This document shows positions 10,081 through 18,559 of a DNA stretch of 64,000 bases, piece by piece (position 1 is the first letter of the stretch; every line of letters begins with the position of its first letter). A model generated the notes under the pieces. The model searched no databases, had not been told where the DNA came from, and saw only the letters and a list, made by a program, of their open reading frames with translations. The stretch comes from Acidobacteriota bacterium. Its GTDB lineage: Bacteria; Acidobacteriota; Terriglobia; Terriglobales; Acidobacteriaceae. The position numbers and the translations under genes are program-made. Where the stretch lies: positions 62,001 through 126,000 of the forward strand of contig JAJZME010000012.1 in NCBI GenBank assembly GCA_021803035.1. Direction: 5' to 3'.

Positions 10081-10129
10081 TTGAGATCGTGGTCACCCAC
10101 CAGATTGTGAATTTTCCTCACGATCTCAA
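10081..10129. repeat. 11-bp perfect inverted repeat, 27-nt spacer
   Basis: ttgagatcgtg (10081-10091) / cacgatctcaa (10119-10129). Confidence 0.8.
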
Positions 10130-10143
10130 AAATTCCTGCAACC

Positions 10144-10185
10144 GGAGACTATCTCCTGTTATCTATTAATTCGGAGATTGTCTCC
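10144..10185. promoter_or_regulatory. Tandem palindromic operator (GGAGA-N3-TCTCC x2) upstream of the SDR operon
   Basis: ggagactatctcc (10144-10156) and ggagattgtctcc (10173-10185), 29 bp centre to centre. Confidence 0.7.
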
Positions 10186-10245
10186 GTTTAATCCGGACGG
10201 AAGCCACTCGTCAACATCAACTACAAGGAGAGCAGCGAGATTTCT

Positions 10246-11130
10246 ATGCGTGTTTTCGTTACAGGTGCAACAGGATTCATCGGTTCCAGGATTGTTATGG
10301 AGCTGATCAGCGCGGGCCATCAGGTGCTGGGCCTTGCGCGCACAGATGCGGGCGCCCGATCGCTGGCCGAGGCCGGCGCCCAAGTCCATCGCGGCGATCT
10401 GGAAGACCGGGAAAGCCTGCGCAATGGCGCCGCTGCGTCCGATGCGGTCCTTCACACTGCCTTCCGGCACGATTGGACGAGAATTTCAGAAAGCTGTGAG
10501 CTCGACAAGCGCGCTATCGAGACCATCGGCGACGTGCTCCAGGGATCCAGTCGTCCTTTCATAGTCACCTCCGGCGTTGGAGCGGCTCAGGGCCGCGCCG
10601 CCACTGAGGAGGATCCACCGCTTTCCAGTCCATCCCTGCCTCGCGTATCCGAGGTGACGGCTATTGCGCTCCTGGAGCGCGGCGTGCGCACCTCAGTGAT
10701 GCGCTTGCCTCAGGTCCACGACACCGTGAAGCAGGGCCTGGTCACCCCACTGATTGCGCTAGCACGTGCGAAGGGCGTTTCCGCATACGTCGGCGATGGT
10801 AGCAACCGCTGGCCGGCCGCGCATGTGACCGATGTCGCCCGCCTCTACCGGCTGGCTCTGGACAAGTTCACGGCGGGAGCCCGCTACCACGCAGTTGCCG
10901 AAGAGGGCGTGCCGTTGAAAGACATTGCCACCGCCATCGGTCACGGCCTGAATGTACCTGTCATTTCTATCTCACCGGAACAGGCTCAGGAGCATTTCGG
11001 CTTCTTCGGGTTCTTCGCTGGGAGGGACGCGCGTGTTTCCAGTGCGCAGACCCAGGTAACGCTGGGCTGGAACCCGACCGGCCCTGACCTGCTCACCGAT
11101 CTTGGGAATGTGCGTTATACGCAGGCCTGA
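10246..11130 (+). CDS. NAD(P)-dependent epimerase/SDR (extended type)
   Basis: MRVFVTGATGFIGSRIVMELISAGHQVLGLAR Rossmann motif; RBS aaggagagcagcgag upstream. Confidence 0.9.
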   Translation: MRVFVTGATGFIGSRIVMELISAGHQVLGLARTDAGARSLAEAGAQVHRGDLEDRESLRNGAAASDAVLHTAFRHDWTRISESCELDKRAIETIGDVLQGSSRPFIVTSGVGAAQGRAATEEDPPLSSPSLPRVSEVTAIALLERGVRTSVMRLPQVHDTVKQGLVTPLIALARAKGVSAYVGDGSNRWPAAHVTDVARLYRLALDKFTAGARYHAVAEEGVPLKDIATAIGHGLNVPVISISPEQAQEHFGFFGFFAGRDARVSSAQTQVTLGWNPTGPDLLTDLGNVRYTQA

Positions 11131-11169
11131 ATCCATCACCTATCAATGTCAGCCACAAGGAGAATCGAC

Positions 11170-12045
11170 ATGAAGAAGACATGGTTCATCACCGGAGCCT
11201 CTCGCGGCTTCGGACGCGTCTGGGCTGAGGCTGCTCTCAAACGCGGCGATCAGGTGACTGCAACCGCCCGCAAACCCGCCGAGGTCGCCGACCTGAAGGA
11301 ACGCTTCGGCGACGCAGCCCTGGCCCTCGCTCTCGACGTGACCAACGCTGAGCAGGTTCAGCAGGCGGTTGAGCAGGCAAATGCGCACTTTGGCAAGCTG
11401 GACGTTCTGGTGAACAATGCCGGCACCAGCCTGTTCGCCGCCACGGAGGAGGCAAGCGACGAGCAGATCCGCGGCCTTTTCGACGCCAACTATCTTGGCA
11501 TGGTCCGAGTCCTGCGAGCCGCTTTGCCTCTGCTGCGCAAGCAAGGCAGCGGCCACATTCTCGGTGTTTCGAGCGGCCTTGGGATTACCACGTTGCCGAT
11601 GATCGGCTTTTATTGCGCCACGAAATGGGCGGTGGAAGCGCTGCACGAATCGCTGGCGCAGGAAGTGAAAGCGTTTGGGATCAAGGTGACGCTGGTTGAG
11701 CCGGGCGCCTACGCAACCGAATTCGGGAAGTCGGCCGAGATCGCCGATGTTCTCGAACCATACGCGGATTTCCGGAAGCAGTTTCTGACGCGTTTGGGCG
11801 GTCTGGAGCGGGGCGACCCCGACGCGACAGCTGAGGCGGTTCTCAAGCTGGTAGACACGGAGAATCCGCCGCTGCGGCTCGGGTTGGGCACGTCGATTTT
11901 GCCGCGGGCGCGCGCTGCCTATGCTGAGCGCCTGGCCACGTGGGAGGCGTGGGAGGACGTGTCGAATGCGGCGATGGGCGAACTGAAGGCGACGATGGCT
12001 GGGTGGATCGAGCAACAGGCCCAAGCAACTCCGGTTCGGGCATGA
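11170..12045 (+). CDS. SDR family oxidoreductase (classical)
   Basis: MKKTWFITGASRGFGRVWAEAALKRG, NNAGTSLF, YCATKWAVE; start chosen after acaaggagaatcgac. Confidence 0.92.
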   Translation: MKKTWFITGASRGFGRVWAEAALKRGDQVTATARKPAEVADLKERFGDAALALALDVTNAEQVQQAVEQANAHFGKLDVLVNNAGTSLFAATEEASDEQIRGLFDANYLGMVRVLRAALPLLRKQGSGHILGVSSGLGITTLPMIGFYCATKWAVEALHESLAQEVKAFGIKVTLVEPGAYATEFGKSAEIADVLEPYADFRKQFLTRLGGLERGDPDATAEAVLKLVDTENPPLRLGLGTSILPRARAAYAERLATWEAWEDVSNAAMGELKATMAGWIEQQAQATPVRA

Positions 12046-12210
12046 AGCCCAGCCGCAGAACAGCGTCCGGCGACAAGGAGAGCGCCCGTGGGTCTGGCAC
12101 CGCCCCCGCATTCTGATGGGACTCGGCGAGGGCCGAATCGCCGAGTCACTCGTCGGCATGAGGTTGGGCCGCGGGCTTGTGAGCGCCAATGGGGAGGCTA
12201 CCCTGCAAAA

Positions 12211-12280
12211 CATCCCTCAGGGGCTGAAGCCCGCATTCTCTTGGGGGAGTTTTTCGGCTCGACTGAAGTCGTGTCCTGAC
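12211..12280. repeat. REP-like intergenic element with twin TGAA-loop hairpins
   Basis: gggc-TGAA-gccc (12221-12232) and cgac-TGAA-gtcg (12260-12271). Confidence 0.5.
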
Positions 12281-12423
12281 ACAAAGCCGGATCGCGCATG
12301 GATTGCTTTGTTGCGCTGGCTCGCGGCTGAGCGCATGCTGTGTTGCGACGCATGGGAGACGAGATTTGCGGCGGACCACGCCTGGTGTGTGACCGGATGA
12401 TTTTGGCCGCGGGAATTGCGGAT

Positions 12424-12449
12424 CCCCTGTCCCACAATCTGGACAGGGG
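12424..12449. other. Strong intergenic hairpin
   Basis: cccctgtcc-cacaatct-ggacagggg, 9-bp perfect stem. Confidence 0.55.
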
Positions 12450-12647
12450 GCACCTTCAGTGGAATCATCATTCCCCTGAGATCGTGGCCGCCCGGCAGTC
12501 GGTCAGGGATCTCGCGTCCGGGCAGGCGTTGGTTTGCGGCGCCGCGGCGGTCTCTTCTGGTGCGCGGGGAGGCGGGTAGTGATGCCGCTCGAATTGTGCT
12601 ATAAGAAGGCTTCGGCACAAGACGGGAAATTCGCAAAAGGGTGAACG

Positions 12648-13070
12648 ATGGGTGCATCGGGATTTGATTTTCGCAGCTCACTGGGGCTGCTCCTGCTCCG
12701 GCTGATGGTAGGCTGGGTGTTTCTCTCTGAAGGGCTTCTGAAATTTCTCTATCCAGCGACGTTGGGCGCGGGGCGCTTTGGCCGGATCGGCATTCCTTTT
12801 CCCCAGTTCAGCGGGCCCTTTGTGGGTGTGGTGGAGATTGTGTGCGGGGCGCTGCTGATTGTGGGTCTGGCGGCTACCTTTGCCACCTTCGTGCTCTTGA
12901 TCGACATCGCCGTGGCTATTGTGATGACCAAAGTGCCACTCATGAAACATGGATTCTGGATCGCGATGCATAATGCGCGCACGGATCTGTGCATGTTTCT
13001 GGGGCTGCTCGCAATTGCTTTGCTGGGCGCGGGACGGCTGTCGTTCGAGGGCGGGCGGCGCGGCAAATGA
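12648..13070 (+). CDS. DoxX family membrane protein
   Basis: LLLRLMVGWVFLSEGLLKFLYP...four hydrophobic helices typical of DoxX. Confidence 0.88.
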   Translation: MGASGFDFRSSLGLLLLRLMVGWVFLSEGLLKFLYPATLGAGRFGRIGIPFPQFSGPFVGVVEIVCGALLIVGLAATFATFVLLIDIAVAIVMTKVPLMKHGFWIAMHNARTDLCMFLGLLAIALLGAGRLSFEGGRRGK

Positions 13071-13169
13071 TGCTTCCGTTGCAGATCGCCGTGGCTGGAA
13101 CGATGCTAAAATTACGGCACTTGCAGTCTGGCAGATTTATTGAATCAGCAGCGGGGGTTTTTTGCGGTA

Positions 13170-13973
13170 ATGACTGCTCCGTTCGGGATGACCGATTACT
13201 ACGAATTGCTTCAAATCAGTCCTCACGCCAGCACGGAGACGATCCATCGTGTGTACAGATTTCTGGCGGCGCGCTACCATCCGGACAATCCGGAGCACGG
13301 CAATGTGCAGATGTTCCAGATACTTACGTCCGCCTACGAAGTCCTTTCAAACCCGGAGAGCCGCCGCAAGTACGATGCGGCACGCAGCATCGAGGTGGCG
13401 GGTCAGGCTCCGCTTTCCGCATCGATCAACTTCATGGACGGTTTCGAGGGCGAGATGAACCGGAGGCTGGCGCTGCTGGCGGTGCTGTATGCCCGTCGCC
13501 GTTCCAACCCGCTGCGGCCGGAGGTCTCGCTGGTGGAAATCGAGAAGCGCATGGGCTTTCCGCGCGATTATCTTGACTTCACCACTTGGTATCTGTCGCG
13601 GAAAGGCTATCTGAGCCGCGCCGATAACTCGGATTTCACGCTCACCGTGGATGGCGTGGACTTTGTGGAGTCCCAGCGCGGGCAACTCCCCATCCTCAAC
13701 AAGCTGCTGACGGCGGGCCGGGCTCTTGAGACCAGCGGCGCGGACCGGCGTGTGAACCAGACGGACCGGCGTGTAAACCGGGCGGAGCGGCGCGCGAATC
13801 AGCCGGACAACCGCGCGGTGAAGACCGAGCGGCGTGTGAACGGGACAGACCGGCGAACCGGTGTGGCGGACCGGCGTGTGAACCAGGCGGAGCGGCGCGC
13901 GAACCGGAGCGATCACCGCGAGGTCAGGGTGGAGCGGCGCGCGCGTGCGCGGAAAGCTTCCAATGGCGAATAA
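13170..13973 (+). CDS. DnaJ (J-domain) protein with C-terminal heptapeptide repeat tail
   Basis: DYYELLQISPHASTETIHRVYRFLAARYHPDNPEHG; HPD present; C-terminal [D/E]RR repeats. Confidence 0.9.
   Translation: MTAPFGMTDYYELLQISPHASTETIHRVYRFLAARYHPDNPEHGNVQMFQILTSAYEVLSNPESRRKYDAARSIEVAGQAPLSASINFMDGFEGEMNRRLALLAVLYARRRSNPLRPEVSLVEIEKRMGFPRDYLDFTTWYLSRKGYLSRADNSDFTLTVDGVDFVESQRGQLPILNKLLTAGRALETSGADRRVNQTDRRVNRAERRANQPDNRAVKTERRVNGTDRRTGVADRRVNQAERRANRSDHREVRVERRARARKASNGE
13740..13949 (+). repeat. 10 x 21-bp coding minisatellite (heptapeptide [AT][DE]RRxNx)
   Basis: ADRRVNQ TDRRVNR AERRANQ PDNRAVK TERRVNG TDRRTGV ADRRVNQ AERRANR SDHREVR VERRARA. Confidence 0.92.
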
Positions 13974-13985
13974 GGGGCGCCGGCG

Positions 13986-15341
13986 CTATTCGCGTACGCC
14001 GATGCCCAGCGCTTTCATTTTGCGATAGAGATGGCTGCGTTCGAGGCCGAGCAATTCGGCTGCATGACTAATATTGTTGCGCGCCTCTTCAATCTTCTTG
14101 AGAATGTACTCGCGTTCGTAGGCGTCGCGCGCCTGCTGCAGCGTGGAGAACTCTTCGGTGGCGCGCGCGGCGGACTTTTGCGTGAGCGGCGGCAGATGCT
14201 TGCGCTCGATGCGCAGCGCGCGCGGATTGAGAATGAGCACGCGCTCGATGAGATTTTTAAGCTCGCGGACATTGCCGGGCCAGTGGTATTGCGCCAGGGC
14301 CTCCAAGGCCTCGTCGCCGATCTCCATGCGCGGACGGCCATACTGGCGGCCGAACTCGGCCAGAAACTCGCGCGCCAGGGGCGGGATATCTTCCTTGCGC
14401 TCGCGGAGCGGAGGAACGAAGAAGGGCACCACGTTGAGCCGGTAGAAGAGATCTTCGCGAAAGTTGCCTTTGCCGATCTCTTCTTCGAGATCCTTGTTGG
14501 TGGAGGCGATCAGGCGCACGTCGACGCGCAGGGGCTGCGTGCCGCCCACGGGCGTAAAGAGCTGATCGTCGAGCGCGCGCAGCATCTTGGCCTGTGTCTT
14601 GAGGCTCATATCGCCCACTTCGTCCAGGTAGAGCGTGCCGCCGTCGGCGCGTTCCAGGGTGCCGCGCTGCTCAGGCGGGCCGCCGGGCTGCGCGCCGTGC
14701 CGGTAGCCGAAGAGCTCGGCTTCAATGTGCGTTTCGGGGATGGCCGCGCAGTTGAGCTCGACGAAGACGCGGTCACGGCGCAGGCTCTCGGCGTGGATGG
14801 AGCGCGCGATCAGCTCCTTGCCGGTGCCGCTTTCGCCGTAGATGAGCACGCGGCCATTGGTGGGCGCCATGAGCTGAATCTGCTGGCGCAGCGCCTTCAC
14901 GGGCACGCTTTCGCCGGTGAGCACCGAGGCGGCGCTGAACTGGCGCTTGAACTCCTGATTCTCGGCGCGCAACCGCCGCGCTTCGACGGCGTTTTTGATG
15001 ACGATCAGGGTGCGCTCCAGGGAAAGCGGCTTTTCGAGGAAGTCGTAGGCGCCCAGCTTGGTGGCCTTGACGGCGGCTTCAATGGTGCCGTGGCCGCTGA
15101 TGATCACGACTTCAGGGCGCGATTCCGGATCGAGGCGGCGCACGTCCTCAAGCACGTCGAGGCCATCGCGGTCGGGCAGCCAGATGTCGAGCAGGACCAC
15201 GTCGTAGGGCACGTCTTCGAGCAGGACCATCGCTTCAGAGGCGGTCGCCGCGCCGGCTACGCTGTAACCCTCTTCGTGCAGGATTTCTTCAAGCGAGTTG
15301 CGAATCTCCGCTTCGTCGTCCACCACCAGAATGTGGTTCAT
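13986..15341 (-). CDS. NtrX-like response regulator (REC-AAA+-Fis HTH)
   Basis: REC domain MNHILVVDDEAEIRNSL..., Walker A GESGTGKELIARSIH, Fis-type C-terminal HTH; 4-nt overlap with the upstream kinase gene. Confidence 0.93.
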   Translation of the reverse strand: MNHILVVDDEAEIRNSLEEILHEEGYSVAGAATASEAMVLLEDVPYDVVLLDIWLPDRDGLDVLEDVRRLDPESRPEVVIISGHGTIEAAVKATKLGAYDFLEKPLSLERTLIVIKNAVEARRLRAENQEFKRQFSAASVLTGESVPVKALRQQIQLMAPTNGRVLIYGESGTGKELIARSIHAESLRRDRVFVELNCAAIPETHIEAELFGYRHGAQPGGPPEQRGTLERADGGTLYLDEVGDMSLKTQAKMLRALDDQLFTPVGGTQPLRVDVRLIASTNKDLEEEIGKGNFREDLFYRLNVVPFFVPPLRERKEDIPPLAREFLAEFGRQYGRPRMEIGDEALEALAQYHWPGNVRELKNLIERVLILNPRALRIERKHLPPLTQKSAARATEEFSTLQQARDAYEREYILKKIEEARNNISHAAELLGLERSHLYRKMKALGIGVRE

Positions 15342-17617
15342 GAATGTACTTCCTTGAGGGGCGAGGGTTCAGTTTCCGGATCGGACGGCGCGGCCGTCTT
15401 GATGAGCGGCAGGCGCAAGACAAAGCGCGCGCCCTTGGGGCTGTTGGCCTCGGCATGAATGGAGCCGCCATGCTCCTGCGCGATTTTGGCGGCGATCGAC
15501 AGGCCCAGGCCTGTGCCGCGATGTTTCGTCGAGTGAAAAGGCAGGAACAGCCGCTCGCGGATCTCGTCGGTCAGTCCGTGGCCGGTGTCGGAGACGGTGA
15601 CTTCAACGGCTTCGCCGTCTTCGCTCAAGGCACTGCGCACGCCCAGTACGCGCAGCAGGCTATCCTGCATCGCCTCGGCGGCGTTGTCGATGAGGTTGGC
15701 GAGCGCGCGGCGGATGGCTTCGCGATCGGCGAGCACGATGGGCAGATGGGGCTCCAGATCGAGCTTCACAATCGTGTTGTCGAGACGGCCGGCGAACAGC
15801 GCCAGCGCTTCTTCGGCAATCTGATTCACGTTGCAGGGGCGGGGCTGCGGTGCGGGAAACTGCGCCAGCGCGGAGAACTGATCCACCAGCATGCGCAGCG
15901 TGCCCACGCAGCCGAGGATGACCTCGCTGCACTTGCGGATGATGCCGGGGGAATCGGGCTGCGCGCGGTCAAGGTGCTTGCCGATGCGCTCGGCGTTGAG
16001 GGCGATGGGGGTTAGGGGATTCTTGATTTCGTGGGCGACGCGCTGCGCCACTTCCTTCCATGCCATCTGGCGTTGCGCGCGCAGCAACTCGGTGGTGTCC
16101 TCCACCACAAGGACGGTTCCGGTGCGGTCCCGCTCCAGCTCCAGCCGCGCGCTGGAGACCGCCAGGTGCATGGTGCGGCTGTGCGCGTGGAAGTCGAACT
16201 CCGCCGATGCCGCGCCCATGCGCTGGCCGCGCCGGATAACGTCGGCGATCACTTCGGCGTGTTCGCCGGGGAAGAGCGCTGCAATGGTTTTGCCTTTCAC
16301 GCACTCTTCCGCGTCGCGCCCCATCAATTTGGCAAAGGCGCGATTGCACTGCAGCACGACGCGGGCTTCATCCAGCGTAACCACGCCGCTGGGAATGGTT
16401 TCCACGATCGTCTCCAGCTCGCGCCGCCGCTCTTCGATGGCCTGGTTGGCCGCGGTGAGTTGCGACTGCGAACTTTCCGCCAACCGGCGGCTGGCTTCAA
16501 GATCGGCGGCCATGTGGTTGAAGGAGCGCACCAGGTCGGCCATTTCGCCGGTGGCGACGACTTCTACGCGCTGCTCGTACTTCCCGGCGGCAATCCGGTT
16601 CATGGCGTCGGCCAGCGCCTCCACGGGTTGCGTGATCTGTTTGGAGAGGAACATGGCCAGCCAGACGCTGGAGAAGAAGATGACCGCCGTGATGAGCAGC
16701 AGCATGAGGAAGAACGTAGTGCGGACGCGGTTGCGGTTGCGGAAGAGCTGCCAATATTCGTTGACGCCGGCGCGTATGCGCGCGGTGGTCTGGCCGAGGC
16801 CCTGGGGCATGGGCAGCGCTACCACCACGGTCTTGCCCGTTCGCGTGGCCGACATGCCCAGCGCGTATTGCTGGTTCGCTATTTTGAGCACCGGATCGTT
16901 GCCGCGCAGGGCGGCGGAAAGGAGGATTCCGGAGAGCGCGCCGTGCGATGGAACGTCTCCGCGTTCGCCATTGCTCAGCCATGTGATGACTGTGGCCTGG
17001 CTCGATTCCGGCGGAGCCTGAAAGCTGGCCAATACGCGCCCGTTCTTGGCGTAAACCACGACAAAGCCGCCGGCCAGCGTGATGCGGTGCGAGCCAAGTT
17101 CGGACTGAAGCCTGGTGCGGTTCCATTCCGGGGCTCCGGAATCGGCGATTGACTCGGCCTCGACCCGGGCGTTGCGCGCGACATACTGCACCAGTTCCTG
17201 CACCACGGCCTTCGAGTCGTTGTGCAGTTCCGAGACGTTGGGCGAAAACCAGCGGTCGATGGAGCGATTCATCAGCTCGAAGCTGAAGAGGAACATGAAG
17301 ACCGCGGGCATCAGCGCGATGAGCACGGCGCCGACGACCATGCGCGTGCGCAACTGCGCCCCCAGCGTGTTGCTGGCCTGCGCGGCGTAGAGCTTGAAGA
17401 TATTCCTGAGCAGCAGCATCAGCAGGACGATGAGCAGCAGGAAGATCACGACCGTAAGCCCGGTAAACGCCAGCGTTTCGCCGGAGGTGTCGGGATTCAG
17501 AAAGCTCACGTTGGGGGGATTAAAGGCCTGCAGCGCGCCCAGCAGCGCGAAGAACAACAGCGCCCCGCCCGCAAGCAGGGCTATCGATCGCCGCCGTGAA
17601 TCGCCCAGGAACGGCAT
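15338..17617 (-). CDS. NtrY-like membrane sensor histidine kinase (HAMP-PAS-HisKA-HATPase)
   Basis: QRVAHEIKNPLTPIALNAERI, HATPase GTGLGLSIAAKIAQEHGG, N-terminal TM segments; start refined to MPFLGDSRRR. Confidence 0.92.
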   Translation of the reverse strand: MPFLGDSRRRSIALLAGGALLFFALLGALQAFNPPNVSFLNPDTSGETLAFTGLTVVIFLLLIVLLMLLLRNIFKLYAAQASNTLGAQLRTRMVVGAVLIALMPAVFMFLFSFELMNRSIDRWFSPNVSELHNDSKAVVQELVQYVARNARVEAESIADSGAPEWNRTRLQSELGSHRITLAGGFVVVYAKNGRVLASFQAPPESSQATVITWLSNGERGDVPSHGALSGILLSAALRGNDPVLKIANQQYALGMSATRTGKTVVVALPMPQGLGQTTARIRAGVNEYWQLFRNRNRVRTTFFLMLLLITAVIFFSSVWLAMFLSKQITQPVEALADAMNRIAAGKYEQRVEVVATGEMADLVRSFNHMAADLEASRRLAESSQSQLTAANQAIEERRRELETIVETIPSGVVTLDEARVVLQCNRAFAKLMGRDAEECVKGKTIAALFPGEHAEVIADVIRRGQRMGAASAEFDFHAHSRTMHLAVSSARLELERDRTGTVLVVEDTTELLRAQRQMAWKEVAQRVAHEIKNPLTPIALNAERIGKHLDRAQPDSPGIIRKCSEVILGCVGTLRMLVDQFSALAQFPAPQPRPCNVNQIAEEALALFAGRLDNTIVKLDLEPHLPIVLADREAIRRALANLIDNAAEAMQDSLLRVLGVRSALSEDGEAVEVTVSDTGHGLTDEIRERLFLPFHSTKHRGTGLGLSIAAKIAQEHGGSIHAEANSPKGARFVLRLPLIKTAAPSDPETEPSPLKEVHS

Positions 17618-17696
17618 GGGCCGATTATAGAGCGGCCCATGCTGCGAAGGCACATTCCGATGAAGGCGCGGGCCCGGCGAGCCAGGCCGCGTCCGG

Positions 17697-18491
17697 TCAG
17701 ATTTGCGAGCAGTCGAGTGGGCTCAAAACCAGGTTGTCGATCTTGCTCACGATCTGATCGAAGCCAAAGCGCGGACCGTTTTCCAGCTTCTTCCATTCCG
17801 GATCGCTGCTGAAGACGTTCCACTTGGCTTCAAGCTCGGCCATATCCGTGAACCAGAGCATATAAGTCAGATGGGGGAGGCGCGAGCCGATGAGCGTGTC
17901 GCCGAAGAAGACCGGGTGGAAGCCGGATTTGAGGAATACATCGAGTTCCCCGGCGCGAAACATCTCCATCTTGAGGATGTGTTCGGCGTTGCTGGGGCTC
18001 TCGTAGGTGCGCAGCTGAAAGATACGCTTGCCCTTGGTGGCCGCCGCGGCGGGAGGCGTGATCTTGGGCCAGTTGGGGAAGGCCGCCAGCAGGGAAATCT
18101 CCGCGTTCTGAAATGCCGGCGCGGTCGAGGTGGCATTCCAGAAGGGCCGCGCGGCCTTCAGAAACTCCGCATCCTGCGCCAGTCGCAGGTCAAGCTCGGC
18201 GAGCGTTGCGATGGATGCGCCGGGAATCAGCAGATAATAGGCCGGCGCTCCCTGGCCAATCTCCAGGCGGAACGCGCCCACCGGACCAAGGCCCATGCGC
18301 GCCGCGGCCGGCATCAGCGCATCACCGAAAAAGTTCTCGGTCAGCTTCTCCTGCGGGCCCATCACCATGTTGTAACGGCGAAGCTGGTAGAACTGGCGTG
18401 CGGCTGGGGTGGACGGTTGCGCCACTGCGTCGCCGGCTATGGCAAGAGTCGAAGCGGCAAGGGAAGCGGCGAGAAAATGACGGCGTTCCAT
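17697..18491 (-). CDS. NIPSNAP family protein with signal/TAT-like leader
   Basis: MERRHFLAASLAASTLAIAGDAVAQ then two ferredoxin-like halves (FYQLRRYNMVMG..., IFQLRTYESPSN...). Confidence 0.82.
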   Translation of the reverse strand: MERRHFLAASLAASTLAIAGDAVAQPSTPAARQFYQLRRYNMVMGPQEKLTENFFGDALMPAAARMGLGPVGAFRLEIGQGAPAYYLLIPGASIATLAELDLRLAQDAEFLKAARPFWNATSTAPAFQNAEISLLAAFPNWPKITPPAAAATKGKRIFQLRTYESPSNAEHILKMEMFRAGELDVFLKSGFHPVFFGDTLIGSRLPHLTYMLWFTDMAELEAKWNVFSSDPEWKKLENGPRFGFDQIVSKIDNLVLSPLDCSQI

Positions 18492-18559
18492 GCGTTGTGA
18501 CCTCCGCGTGAAAGCTCTCGTGAAAGCTCTATTGTACGGGACCGTGTTCGCCGCGCTGT

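Noticed and set aside
13740-13949. CRISPR-like array
   Set aside because: The 21-bp units are contiguous, in frame and encode a heptapeptide repeat; there are no spacers.
14031-15458. 475-aa ORF antisense to the NtrX-like gene
   Set aside because: Shadow ORF; sense-strand product has REC, AAA+ and HTH motifs.
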